From NCBI RefSeq assembly GCF_036588685.1, contig NC_086382.1, positions 72,699,999-72,763,998 on the forward strand: a DNA stretch of 64,000 bases, written 5' to 3'. A model generated the notes under the pieces. The model did not search any database, was not told the origin of the DNA, and worked only from the letters and a program-made list of their open reading frames with translations. The first letter of the stretch is position 1, and each line of letters opens with the position of its first letter. Positions 23,210 to 35,132 of the stretch are shown piece by piece. Origin of the DNA: Mytilus trossulus. Taxonomy: Eukaryota > Mollusca > Bivalvia > Mytilida > Mytilidae. The translations under genes and the position numbers were made by a program.

Positions 23210-26185
23210 AATTTTTTTTTATTTTTTATTGATCTTTTTGGTGTTCAAACTACAGTGCATACATACATTCATACATTTTTACAATACATAAGTGATTGAC
23301 CTATATGGCATAGTCATACTATTGATATTTTCGAATAAGACATAGTAAAAAACAAATACAAGTAAATGATGTGAATAATCGGTATATGATACAAGTAAAA
23401 GATACTTTGGAATATATTAAATATACATGATCATATCGAGAATAGATTTAATTAATAACTTCCATAAATTCCCCCCATCTGTCGACACATGACTCGTGCT
23501 TGTCTTTAGAAAGATATAAATATTCTAATATCTCCAGACGTCTTTTTAAAAATTTGAGAAAAGCTTGCACAGATATAAACAATCTGTCTAATTGTGTGTA
23601 CTTTACGTAAAATACAATAGTTTAACACTAAGTTATCAGAATTCAATACACCAAAAATGACACTGTCTTTATTTAAAAATACTTTTACTCCAAAAACTAA
23701 ATGCCACCAATTAGAAAATTCTCTCCAAAATCGTTTTATTTCTATACATTCAAAACATTTATGCTCTTTAGTTTCTATTTCTTTACAACAGGCACATTCA
23801 TTAGTTAAAGAAAGTTTATATTTTTCAAGGAGATAATTATGTGAGACTATTCTGTGTAACACTTTATATTGAAAAGCTTGTAGTTTGCTTTCAATAGTAC
23901 ATTTAAAAGCTAGTGAATAAATATTGTTCCACTTTTCGTAACTAATTTCTAAATTAAAACTTTCTTCCCACCTTTGTTGTGAAATAGGAGAAACACTCAC
24001 CCGATCGATAAAAAGTGAATATACATCTTTAGTATATAATTTGCTAATAGGCATTTTTTTATTCTCATGCTCAAAAACGAATCCAAAAGAGTTGCTCTTA
24101 GGTGACATGTGTTGTTGTAATAACAAATCTTTCCAGTCACGTGGTATAGCAAGTTTAATAGAAAGGATGTCTACAAAAGTAACATTCAAATTATATTTTT
24201 TGTTAATAGCGTCATGAGACAAAAAATCGCCTTTATCATCTACAATATCATTAATGAACCTTATGCCTTTCGTGTACCAAGATCTGTAAAAAATACTCGA
24301 TCTGTTGACCTTGATAAACGGATTGAACCAAATAAATTCTTTTCTAACATGAAATGCATTTAACGGGATTAAAATACCCTTGAAACGTTTCCAAGCAAAT
24401 AGCACTTCTATTTTAAAAAAAAGAGGTGCTTTTAAATTTAAAAACTCAAATTCACATCTGCTCATAGATAAATCCTCTAAATCAAAAAGGGAGAAGAATG
24501 CTTTGGAAACATGTTTCCATTTAGAGTCATGTTCTGACAAAAATCTGTTTACCCACATGATACGAAAGGATAACAGCTGTACTTCAAAATTTTGTGCTTT
24601 CAGTCCCCCCTCGCTAGGAGACTTTTGAATAACTTCCGATTTATCTTTCGGAGTACTATCATTCCATTAAAAGTTATTAATGTCCCTTTGTATTTTAATT
24701 ACATAAGATCTTGGTACATGTGTAGATGAAATGACATAGATAAGCTTCGATATTGCAAGTGATTTAAGAATTACGATTTTACCGATCAAGGAAAGGTTTC
24801 TGATCCTCCATATTTTAATCATTGATTCCATTTTTTCTATGCATGTATCTAAGTTAGAACAAACCATTTCATCAAAAGCGTTAAATTTTAAACCTAAGGT
24901 TTTAAAACCATCTGTCCATTTAATAGGAAGGGAACCTTCTTTGTTAAATTTATTTCTTCCAATCCATGTTACTTCTGTTTTCGAAAAATTGACTTTTAAC
25001 CCTGAACACTTCTCAAAATCATTAAAGGAATCTAATAAAATTTGCGCAGAAAATACATCTTTCAAAAAACAAGTGGTATCATCAGCCAACTGTGAAATTT
25101 TTATTTCAGTATCCCCAATTTTTATACCTGATATATGGTTGTTCTTACGAATATTTATTGCCAGCAGTTCAACGGCCAAAATAAATAAAAAAGGTGACAA
25201 AGGACACCCTTGTCGAACACCTCTCTCAATTTTGAACGGACTAGAACTAAATCCATTATTAACGACAAGACTAGATATATTTGAGTATAAAGTTAAGACC
25301 CATTTCCGGAACTTGCTACGAAAATAAAAACAAGCTAATGCTTTTTGAATAAATTTCCATTCTAGCGTATCAAACGCCTTTTCGAAATCGACTAGTAATA
25401 TAAGCCGTGGATAATTTTTTAAAGTAGTAAACAATATAATATAAGCAATTAGTCGAAGATTTTCACCAATATATCTACCAGCCACATATCCTGTCTGATC
25501 CGGATCTATAAGTTTCGGAAGAAATAAATTCATTCTTTCCGCAATAACTTTAGCTAATAATTTGTAATCAAAATTTAAGAGAGAAAGAGGTCGCCAGTTC
25601 GACAAGAGTGTTCTATCTTTATCTTTCTTTGGAATAAGAGTCAGAATACCCCGTCTTTGGTCTATTGAGAGGATTCCGGTCTCGAAGGAAAATTCATAGT
25701 TTTCCAAAACATATTTTTTTACATCAATCCTTTGTAAAACTCAGCGGTGAGCCCAAATGTTTTTAAAACTTTAACGCACTCAGATTCTGAAATATCTGCA
25801 TCGCATATATCCTTTTCCAGATCTGTTAGCTTAGGAATAAAATTTAAATCAAAAAAGTTAGAATCACCTGAATATTGATCAGGGTCTTCTTTTGATGAGT
25901 ACAGATTTTCGTAGAAATTTCTCTCTTCGTTTAGAATTTTTTCCTGTGACAATATTTCAATGTCGTTTACAACTAATTTGTTAATACATTTATTTTTTCT
26001 AATGATAAGAAATATTTAGAATTTCGCAGTGCTCGGCATGTGATCGTATAATAGCCCCTCTTGTTTGATTATTTACTATTTGCTCTAAATCTTCTTTAAC
26101 AATATCTAATTCAATTAAAAGTGTATTTATATCTTTATCTAAATATGTATATTGAATGAGAACTTGGTCACGGAAAATATTTCAC
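23210..26185 (-). mobile_element. LINE (L1/Tx1-like), 5'-truncated and inactivated
   Basis: A minus-strand reverse transcriptase with domains in order: an N-terminal RNSKYFLSLEK-type linker near 25990, a WRPLSLLN block, LVDFEKAFD (catalytic Asp), GVRQGCPLSP, QLADDTT (catalytic Asp pair) and a C-terminal CACC...H...C zinc-binding region near 23770. An A/T-rich tail (T-run at 23208-23230 on plus) marks the 3' end. The endonuclease is missing. Confidence 0.85.
23506..25952 (-). pseudogene. Broken LINE reverse transcriptase ORF
   Basis: Three kinds of damage are visible. An in-frame TAA lies at 24667-24669, and the frame continues on both sides. A 1-nt shift near 25720 separates EFYKGL from the DVKKYVLENYEF frame. 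About eight residues that normally carry the NNKSPG-type motif are missing before GLTAEFYK near 25750. More shifts occur upstream near 26000. RT catalytic residues are still readable. The ADDTT spelling and zinc-knuckle tail suggest the L1/Tx1 side of the LINEs; the exact clade is not resolved. Confidence 0.8.
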
Positions 26186-26189
26186 AGCA

Positions 26190-27855
26190 TATACATGTTG
26201 ATCATAAAGATCCAAGCAATGCTTGTTTGTCTAAGACTTACTTGTCAACAATTATAACAAAATAAAACCTTAAATGATAAAGGATTTTATGACGTTCATC
26301 TCTCAAATAGACGACATCATGATTTAAAGCTGAAAATATGCGTGCACCATAACAACACAGAAAGACAAACTATAAAATATCGAGTGAAATGGCTTAAATC
26401 AATCAAAAGACATAAACACAAATGCACATTCATTGAACAAATAAATTTGATTTTGCAATTGGAAAAGGGACTTTCCGTTTCGAATTTTTCGAATTTTTCC
26501 TCGTAGTTCAGTATTTTTGTGACTTTACTTTTGATCTATGAAACAATGTAAATACAAAATCAATAAAATAGGGGATGAATTAATCAATTAACTAAATATA
26601 TATTCTCTAATTCAAAATAATTTTGAAATTGTTTTACGGATATCCTGGTTAAAACAATATTGTTTATTTGTTATCATGTCTGAACCTCATCACTATTGCG
26701 CATATGCAATAGATGTACGATAGTCTCAAGTGCACCGGAAAAGTAAGCAGATCTTATTCCATATATAACACCCGTTGTTTTGCTAATATAGGTAAAATAA
26801 AGAACCAGTTTAATTCGGGACGTGACATTGAAAAAGAAAAGGAAAGAAGATATATGCTTTCGGAATTTTCGGTCCTAAATGATATTCAACTTCGCTCCTT
26901 ATAGGGGCAATTTTACATGTTTTGTTATCCTAGTTATTACAAGTATGATGACACGAGGTACCCTGGTATCTATGGTAAGTTTGATTTTGTGACATCATGA
27001 TTACTTTTAAAAGTGTTAGTTAAAGATCTTTGTTTTTTCTGTTTTTTTTTTTTAATCTCTGGTTACACATACATAATATGTTTATACAAGGAAAGGTCAG
27101 TCAATTATCTCTCAACCTTTAAGTGCTTCCCATAACATTGGAGAAGCTCAGACAATTTTGCCCATACTATTCTAAATCCGCGAATATGTCGTGACAGATT
27201 TTGTTGTAACGGAAAAACAATAGTGATAATGTTCTGTGGTGTACACACAGTGTTTGGATCGTGCCTTTTGGGACATCATATACATCGATATAATGCCATA
27301 ACGGTGTTATCGAAAACACTCGTGACAAGACAGAATCCAATATACTAGTATTCATCAGAAATGGTCTTGGAATTTCGGTTAGGCATAGCCAACAGTCTAT
27401 ACTTCTTCTTCTTCTACTTAAGGTATCCAGCTATCAATCAGATTTTTTATGATAACGTGCATCCTATAATGGTCGGAAAACTCAGACAATTTTGTCCAGT
27501 TAGCTTAAAATTCAGATTCTGCTGTATCGGATCAAAATTTTAACAAAGTCTTGTATTGTACAAACATAGTCTTTTAGGCCGGGTTCATTCGCGTGTTTTA
27601 CTGACGTCATTTATAGGACCACCCCCGATTACAATTGGCCATAAGTCTGACCAAGTTCCTATGAGTCGTTGCTGGAAATTCAACCTTCAATTACAATTTC
27701 TATAATCAATTATATAATATTACGACAAAAATCAGATATTGATTAGGAAGCGTGTAAATTCAGCCATTTCCACCCGAAATTTTCACGATTATGGTTTTCT
27801 CAATACTCTTCTTATCCGATTTGAGTTGTTGCATGATACAAGTACGACAGCGTCC
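26190..27855. other. Non-coding stretch with a small D1 fragment
   Basis: A D1 fragment (GGGACTTTCCGTTTCGAA, TTTTTGTGACTTTACTTTT) lies at 26455-26540. A 63-codon frame at 26713 has no supporting feature. Around 27140-27540 the block CTCAGACAATTTTG(C/T)CCA occurs twice, about 330 bp apart, suggesting an internal repeat. No gene is seen. Confidence 0.4.
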
Positions 27856-27860
27856 TGATT

Positions 27861-29040
27861 CTACCTGTTTGGATTATTGACTAGAGCTGCTTTTTTGTCT
27901 GCACAGTTAGCACCATGAACTTCGACAACGTAAAGAATGTTTGACCATTCACCGGTTATGATTCTTACGTCCTCGACATCTTTACGATCAACGTGTCTGA
28001 TTTTCATGAATGGGTAGCGTAAACGTATTCTCATTAAGGTGGCTCGTGGGTACAAACATTTTAGCAAAAAATTAAACCTTTATATTTTCATTACAAATTT
28101 TTTTTATTACACTATTAGTTGTTACTTTATGATATGGTACAAAAAACAACCCAAAAAATTGATTTGGTTTGGCCCCAGATGACTTTAAAAATTGAAAAAG
28201 CTCCAAATTATCTCCCTTTGGTGCAACAATGCCATTTTTTGGCCTTAAATTTGAAATATCTTTTTTAACTCATCGGTGACCTATATTTTTTATTATTGTT
28301 TTCAAATAAGCTGTACATAAACTAAATAATTGTAAAATTTAAGCGATTTCTTATATTAGGTTATTTTTTTATTTCGATATTTCCTCTTTTTCTCCTATTA
28401 GTTCAACAGAAAAAAAGGACATTACCAAAAATGTATGCTTCTTCCAGAGGCAGATTTCAGCTTAAATGAACGGTGACCCCATTTTTTTATTTCATTTTTC
28501 TTTTAAGTATATGATAAAGTTCATTTATGAAAACATATATCGAAATCCTATATTAGGAAAATAAAATTATTTATACCCAGGAGCAACCTTAAGTAGAGTA
28601 GACACCGGTACCTGTACAATGATTCTGAAATTCTCAGGAGTCTTGCTGATGGCGGATAGCAGTGTTTGAAATCTCTGAGCCAATATGCAAAACGCATTTT
28701 CCACAAATCTGTGTGCTCCTTACAGCCTGAGTTGGAGAGTCTTTTTACTACTGCCATGTTGTGGAAAGAAAAAGGCTTCATCATGTCAGATCTCATTTGA
28801 ACGATATTGTCAGCAACAAAAAAGTATAGCATATTTTAGTCATCTCCATGAAGTGGTTTAGAATCAGAAAAGCCAATGGTCATGTTCTGCTGTTCTTCTT
28901 TCAGCTCACGATTGTTGTATATGTGTGCGTCTGAAGCTTCTACATCTGAACCTTGAGTAAAGCAATATATAGTCTGCATAGACGGGAGCCATCAGAAATA
29001 CGTAGAAAAATCCTTCGTAGTGATGATCGGTATATCCGTA
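27861..29040 (-). pseudogene. PIF/Harbinger-type transposase pseudogene, interrupted by a MITE
   Basis: Reading down the minus strand across several frames: YEGFFYVFLMAPVYADY, GSDVEASDAHIYNNRELKE, YFFVADNIVQMRSDMMKP, RFVENAFCILAQRFQTLL (the VENAFGILAxRF hallmark), and, beyond the MITE, MRIRLRYPFMKIRHVDRKD with IITGEW. These follow the order of the DDE domain of PIF/Harbinger transposases. Stops and frame changes occur throughout, so it is dead. No terminal inverted repeats of its own could be assigned. Confidence 0.75.
28039..28588. mobile_element. TTAA-flanked MITE inside the Harbinger pseudogene
   Basis: It is flanked by TTAA at 28035-28038 and 28589-28592. The ends are GGTGGCTCGTGGGTA on the left and, reversed, GGTTGCTCCTGGGTA on the right (13 of 15 match). 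The transposase reading resumes on either side, which proves insertion. TTAA targets fit piggyBac or Kolobok-type transposition; which one is not decided. It has no ORF. Confidence 0.8.
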
Positions 29041-29100
29041 TTTATTGAGCACTTGTTCGATACGTGCGATCAATCCAATAGACTATACGTACTGCAAACC

Positions 29101-30445
29101 TGTTATTGTATTTTTATGAGTTACAATTGATGACTAAAATTATCATAGACCCATCGAAACAACATTTGATACAAAAATTTAACAACACTTTTAGATATTT
29201 GGACGATATATCGACTCTCAATAATGACAACTTCAGTATGTATACTAAAGAAATTTATCCTGTTGAACTTACTTTGAATAAAGCTAATACTAACAATGAC
29301 CACTGTCCTTTCCTCGATCTTTATATCTTTATCATTAACGGGAAGCTTAATACAAAAAAATATGATAAAAGAGATGATCTTTCATTTCCTAATGTTGATT
29401 AACCTATTTTTTATGGTGACGTTCCTTTGTCACCATCTTACGGTTTTTATATATCTAAACTTGTACGATTCGCTCGTGTATGTAACTACGTATTATATTT
29501 TAGCAAGAGAACTTTATGTATTACTGAAAAATTATTACACCAGGGTTTTTGATATCACAAACTGGTTAAAATATTTACTAAATTGTATCACCGGTATAAG
29601 GAAATAATTCGTAAATATCACTCAACATGCAGCAGTCTTATACGTTCAGGTATTTCACATCCAATCTTTTATGGTAATATTCTTTACAAAGCAGAAAAGA
29701 GTCAGTATTCACCTCAAAAGCTTACAAAACCGTTAAACAGACTCATTTAAGATTGCATATTTTGGCTTGAATATTGATTCATTAATAGAGTCTTTGCATC
29801 GGAACTAAACACATTTATTTAAAATAAAAAAAACAGTTGTTGGCATGACACGGGTTATGTTCTTCTCATATATTTTATGATAGTATAATACTTAACCCCT
29901 AACGTAAGGAATTGTGCCCGATATTCATATGATGAAGACATAATCTTTCAATCAGCTGGAGCTGGCATGTCAGTTAACTGCTAGAAGTCTGTTGTTATTT
30001 ATGTATTATTGTCATTTTATTTATTTTCTTTTGTTACATCTTTTGACACGCAAAATCGGACTTCTCTTGAACTGACTTTTAATGTGCGTATTGTTATGCG
30101 TATACTTTTCTACATTGGCTAGAGGTATAGGGAAGGGTTTGGATCTCATAAAAATGTTTAACCCCGTCGCAATTTTGCGCCTGTCAGGAGCATCTGGCCT
30201 TTGTTAGTCTTGTATGATTTTTAATTTTAGTTTCTTGTGTATAATTCGGAGTTTAGTTTACTTCCATTATCACAGTACTAGAATACATATTTTAGTGGCC
30301 AGCTGAAGGACAACTACGGGTGCGGGAATTCTCGCTACATTGAAGACCCATTGGTGGCCTTCAGCTCTTGTCTGTTCTATGTTTCGGTTGTTGTCGCTTT
30401 GACACATTTCCCATTTCTTTTCTCAATTTTATTTGTATGTGGAAG
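29101..30445 (+). mobile_element. PLE-B copy, 5'-truncated, with stops
   Basis: Coding part 29106-29810 holds TFRYLDD (catalytic pair) and LNNDNF. A DKRDD block near 29370 is followed by a stop at 29400, then SPSYG, KLVRFARVC, HSTCSSLIRSGISHP and NILYKAEK. About 15 residues are deleted near 29750. From 29810 the shared 3' tail runs to about 30440. The orientation is plus. It borders unit A of the segmental duplication. Confidence 0.75.
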
Positions 30446-30456
30446 GATCAATCTGC

Positions 30457-30459
<3 letters not shown>

Positions 30460-30496
<37 letters not shown>
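30460..30496 (+). repeat. Poly(A) tract of 37 bases
   Basis: An uninterrupted A-run just after the PLE-B tail and a 30-bp stretch. It is either the tail of a retro-insertion or a simple repeat. It sits at the left edge of the duplicated unit A. Confidence 0.9.
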
Positions 30497-30497
<1 letters not shown>

Positions 30498-30509
30498 ATT
30501 TAAGATTTC

Positions 30510-32105
30510 CGTTGACTTCGCCGGTGAAGTAACCTCCTGCAGAAGACTCAGTATACCAGCACATTTTATGGTAGACCAGTCACAGTACTGTTAATGAATG
30601 ACACACACAAACAAACACACAAGTGTTACTCCAGACATAGTAGCTCAGCTAAATCTAGATATTCACGCAAGTGAAATCTCTCAATTGTCGACATTTTCGG
30701 GATGACCAAGTACTGTAAGAGCGCAATCCTATCAAGGCCTGCTTACCACATTGAAGACGGCTTTATATACATGATATAGTCTCAGTCGTATCGTGTTCGG
30801 TAATTGTGAAGACTCAAATGTAGGTAGTCTTAACAAATATCGTATCAATAATTGGGCCGTTCTTGAACGGTTTTGGCAACGATGGTTTGCATTTGGGAGA
30901 GCTTGATGCATCTGGACTCAATCGACAAAAAAACGGCAATGACAAATTTCAGAAGATCATGCCTGTCTCACATGACATTGTCTAGAAAAATACGATACTG
31001 CAGAATCTGTCACGACATAGCTACGATTGCAATGTTGCAGGACGTACCTGACTGGTGTGGGCTTTTCGCCCTAACATTTCCAGACCATTCAGATCCATAG
31101 AAATCTGTTACGAACGTATACGTATATTTCGTGTCTTGACAATGTCTGATCACAAACAGAAACCATAATCGGCAATGTGTGAACGCCACATAAAAGTTGT
31201 CTAGTGAAACGGGCAGGAAACGGAGATTCTAGAAAAATCTGTAGGATTGAGAATATGACATTTGAGACAATTGAGACGAGACGGGAAACGGCCGAATTTG
31301 AAAGCGTATAATTCAGGTAAATGTTTTAAATCAATTTTGAGTTCCTTGTCTCAAATCGAGGGATCTTATTCAGACTTTTAAAATTTAATCAAGAATGGTC
31401 CCATTAATATTTACATTTAAATGAAGGTTTTAATATTTAAAAAGAAGTAATTTCTAACTTAAACATTCTGTGGTACACTTTCAACTTAAATTTTGTTAAA
31501 AAAAATCCTTTAAAAAACGTTAACATGTTTGAAAGGAGACAGTTAATTGATCTTAATGTCACGATTAACTTTTCAACATTTATATGCTGTCAATACCGAC
31601 GAGTCGTGAAAGCCTTGGGTTTTTGTTTCGATTGTTAAGCATCAAGGTCATTTTGTTTTCAAATAAACTATCAATGGACATATTGGCTGTCTTGCCCGAT
31701 GAACTGTAGAAATAAAACACCAGGAAGTACCGTCACTAGATATTTGAATAACAAGTTAATTATATATAATATTATGTATCATACAAAACACTAAAATAAG
31801 TAATAATTGCAATCACCTTAAACATAGGGAAAGAAAGATTCGAAGCCTCAACATCATTATGATCATAATAGTTGTTCATATTTGGATCTCAATACTCTTA
31901 CGAGAAGGTAAATTTTTATCAGTTGTATCTAGAAATTTACGATATAGACATAAAAAAAAAACCCAGAAGATTGCATAAACATACCGTACACAATTAAATC
32001 TGATGATAATGTCGTGCATCTACATGTATTTATACAAAAGTTGTTAACTAGATTTAAATGAAAAGTTCTGATTTCATTGACGTAACTACCTAAAGGAGCA
32101 TTGTC
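30510..32105. other. 5' part of unit A, nothing coding recognised
   Basis: Matches 47250-48840 with substitutions and small indels. Short frames (for example 75 codons at 30873) are not kept in the other copy, so they are not genes. No defined regulatory element is recognised. Confidence 0.5.
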
Positions 32106-32109
32106 TGTC

Positions 32110-32655
32110 AAAGGAGTAGGTCCTGTAAGACCCCTTTCTGGACCCAAAATATAGCAGTTTTATAAAGTTGTTCAAATGTAAACTTTTAGTTATTAATTGG
32201 ACAGTAGACTGCTTCTGCTACATGAATATGGGCTGTTTCTTATATATATCAAGTACTAGCACCATTAAGTCATGCTAAATTACTTAAATCTTTCCAATTC
32301 GAGCATATAAGTTAAATTTTAGATGGTTTTAGTGTATAACGAAAGTGGCTGCATTCGTGTTCATCCTTAATATTAAAATGTAAGTTGTATTTTATGATAA
32401 TACATAACATATATATTACTTTCATTTTTGACAAAAACAATCTGAAAAGTGACATTTTTCGCCATGTTTGGTAGATTTTTCATATTCTAGCTGGAATCGG
32501 TGCGTTTTTTATGATAAAATCAGTTAAAATCTTTCACTTTAACTATTTGATTCAAATAAAATAGACACTTAAGTGTTTAAAAAGTGGTCAAAATCTTTCG
32601 TCAGATGAAGCTGAAATTTGAGGCGAAAATCAGTCCTTACCGGACCTACTCCTTT
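32110..32655. mobile_element. MITE with 20-bp inverted ends, present only in unit A
   Basis: The left end AAAGGAGTAGGTCCTGTAAG (32110-32129) matches the reversed right end (32636-32655) at 19 of 20 bases. Unit B lacks it between GATGTCA and the ATGTAAAAC block near 48845. It has no ORF. A clear target duplication was not found. Confidence 0.75.
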
Positions 32656-32659
32656 ATGT

Positions 32660-34635
32660 TCACCGATTTCATTCAAATTCTCACATTAACTTTATAACAA
32701 TGTAAAACATTTATCCAAATTCTAAAAATTCTAAAATAAACAATTTACAGAGCATGAGCTCGATAAGATGTTGTTTCTTTTTGTGTGTATTTTAGTCAAG
32801 ACGTCATCAATTATGTAACTACCGAGATGACCCCGAAAACAACCGACGGTCACATAACACGATATAAACATAAACATAAACATGGACCTCTTGCAAATGA
32901 TTTTTTCTATGTCTGTTTGATTTCAATATTAAGCATAAAAAACTGAGTTAATTTTACCTGTAATGAGTTTTTGTGGATCAAATCAGATTTACCTTTGTTT
33001 CACTTTCAATGTTGAAATTCTTTTCTTTTAATAGCCTAACACGCATCAATCATGCATAATTAATTTTAAGTTAAGGAGTTTAATTCAAGTTTACACGAAT
33101 TCCGATTCAATGAGGTCGAATTGTTCTCTTTCAAGTGAATAATTCATCATCGATGTTTGTAAGCTTATTTTGATTATTTTTTTTACCAAACTGGCTTCTA
33201 AAGGCGAGTTATTATTTCACTATTTCTCTTTTTATAAATGATTGAACAAAAAAAATCATAGCTTATATTAAAAAAAAATATGTATCTCGTAGTTAGTACC
33301 CCTTTAATCTTAGTCTATCCTTTACTATGTCTCACTTTTTCGACTTACATTAATGTTGATGTTATCATACAACAGCCCGAATGGATAGTTTTTCTCCGAA
33401 CGATATTCATATATACATTGAAGTATGTTCAATACATTATTATATAGATATAATATTTATTGTATACATGTATCAAATCATGGTATGCGATACGTCTGCA
33501 ATGGTGACAACTATCTAACAAATTCAAATGACCTGGATTTATAAACACGATTTGACTCAGTACACATTTATCAAAACGGTCATCTAAATTATGATATCGT
33601 CTACATTAAACGCTGGAAAATCATTTTTGATTTACCTTTGTTTTAAACCTGCGTTTTAGACAGCACCCTTTACGATGGAAATCCAGGCCTGAAATATTGA
33701 GAGGTATATACTCCATAACCATGCAGCTATTGCTGGCCTGATTCTGCATAATCATGAATAGTTTACAATTAAAAATCTGTTAATACCCCCGTATATTAAG
33801 TAAAGTTAACTTACAACCTACATAGTCAATGTGTATGTATGTATAACACATTTATATAAGGAGATTTATAAGTTTATGTGGTATCCTTTTTTTGAAGTAA
33901 GATTGAAAATGAATATGTTTACTTTAGGCAGCAACCTTTCTGTTATGAGAAAGACAGCATTATGTATAGCGGATCACGAAGTAAGAGGACAATTTCTATT
34001 ATTTTTCTGTTCTTCCTCATAACCTCACTAAGAAATCTGCATTTTGTGAATAATCGAACAAATTGGATGGACGAGAAATACACTGAATTTCTACAGAAGG
34101 CGGTGTGTGTTGAAACGTTTTCAATCAAAATTTATTCACGATGGAAAATTTAGAGAACTCTTTGTTTGGACCAGAGTATTTTTGTACAAAACTTTTTTAT
34201 TCTTTCCTTAAAAAGGTATTTGTTTATCATATTTTTAAAAAGCTGTTAGGCTTACCATTTTTTGTCTTTAGTTTCAAGTTTGGAACGACTTTTTGTGTGT
34301 TATACTTTTGCATGTAGGATTTGACCCAGTTTGTATTTACTGTAACATAATCGAATCCCTACCCATTCGTTCTGTCCCATGCGTAGGTCGTTTAACAAAT
34401 AATATGAAGCAAACCTACCGAAAAGAATAGAGGTTTCTAATTATTTTACAGACTTAGCAATATAACTTGTTTTCTTATGACGTTGATCATGTTGATATTG
34501 TCAATATATCCAGTACAACACAAACAAACATACCAATCTCTTTTAATTTATTGAACTTGACACGCTAGAAAAGAGCTTTGACTGTTCATCAGTAAGTCAT
34601 GAATTGTCGTTGTTTTATTTGTTGGCTCTCCCAGA
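32660..34635. other. Upstream of TLR copy A, non-coding
   Basis: Parts match 48850-49790. About 0.8 kb around 33000-33930 has no counterpart in unit B. A 25-codon frame starting MRKTALC at 33947 is kept in both units (49129 in B), but its phase cannot join the TLR exon. No signal-peptide exon for the TLR was identified. Confidence 0.4.
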
Positions 34636-34639
34636 AAAC

Positions 34640-34835
34640 ATTCGATTGAGAGGTTTAGCTAGCTGTCAACCATGTTTAATCTACCATTGTCTTTATAAGA
34701 AAATGCCTGTACCATATTAGGATTATGACAGTAGTTATCTATCCGTTTGATGTGTTTAAGTTTTTGATATTACGATTTGATTAGGGACTTTCCATTTTGA
34801 ATTTTCCTCGGAGTTTGGTATTTTCTGTGATTTAT
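34640..34835 (+). repeat. Dispersed repeat D1 upstream of TLR copy A
   Basis: The D1 core (TTAGCTAGCTGTCAACCATG, AGGGACTTTCCATTTTGAA) is also present at the same place in unit B (49795-49962 plus 50553-50600), so it was there before the duplication. Confidence 0.6.
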
Positions 34836-35132
34836 CTTCCAATACTTAAATCGTAAATCATAATATTGAGTAACGGGTGTTGTGACTTTCTCTAAACATT
34901 AAACAAATTATTTGTGATGAAGGAAAACATTTTTGAATAATATATCTAATTGCTGTGTGTTTACAGACACATTTAAGTTTTTTTTTTATGAAGAACCTAA
35001 AAGCCTTAACAATTGTTTCTATTTTCACAATATTTCCATGAACTATGATTTGAATGAGACTTAGTGCAGAACTATCATTTAAAATATTCATAAACATATC
35101 AAACTAAGATTGATATTTTTCCTTTATTGTAG

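Noticed and set aside
24839-25327. 162-codon plus-strand frame inside the LINE
   Set aside because: Antisense shadow of the reverse transcriptase frame.
30873-31100. 75-codon plus frame in unit A
   Set aside because: The homologous stretch in unit B (47520-47680) has a different frame with stops, so it is not conserved as protein.
33947-34022. MRKTALC frame conserved in both units as a possible TLR first exon
   Set aside because: The putative donor (GAA|GTAAGA in A) leaves phase 0, but the TLR exon needs phase 1, and in unit B the GT is AT.
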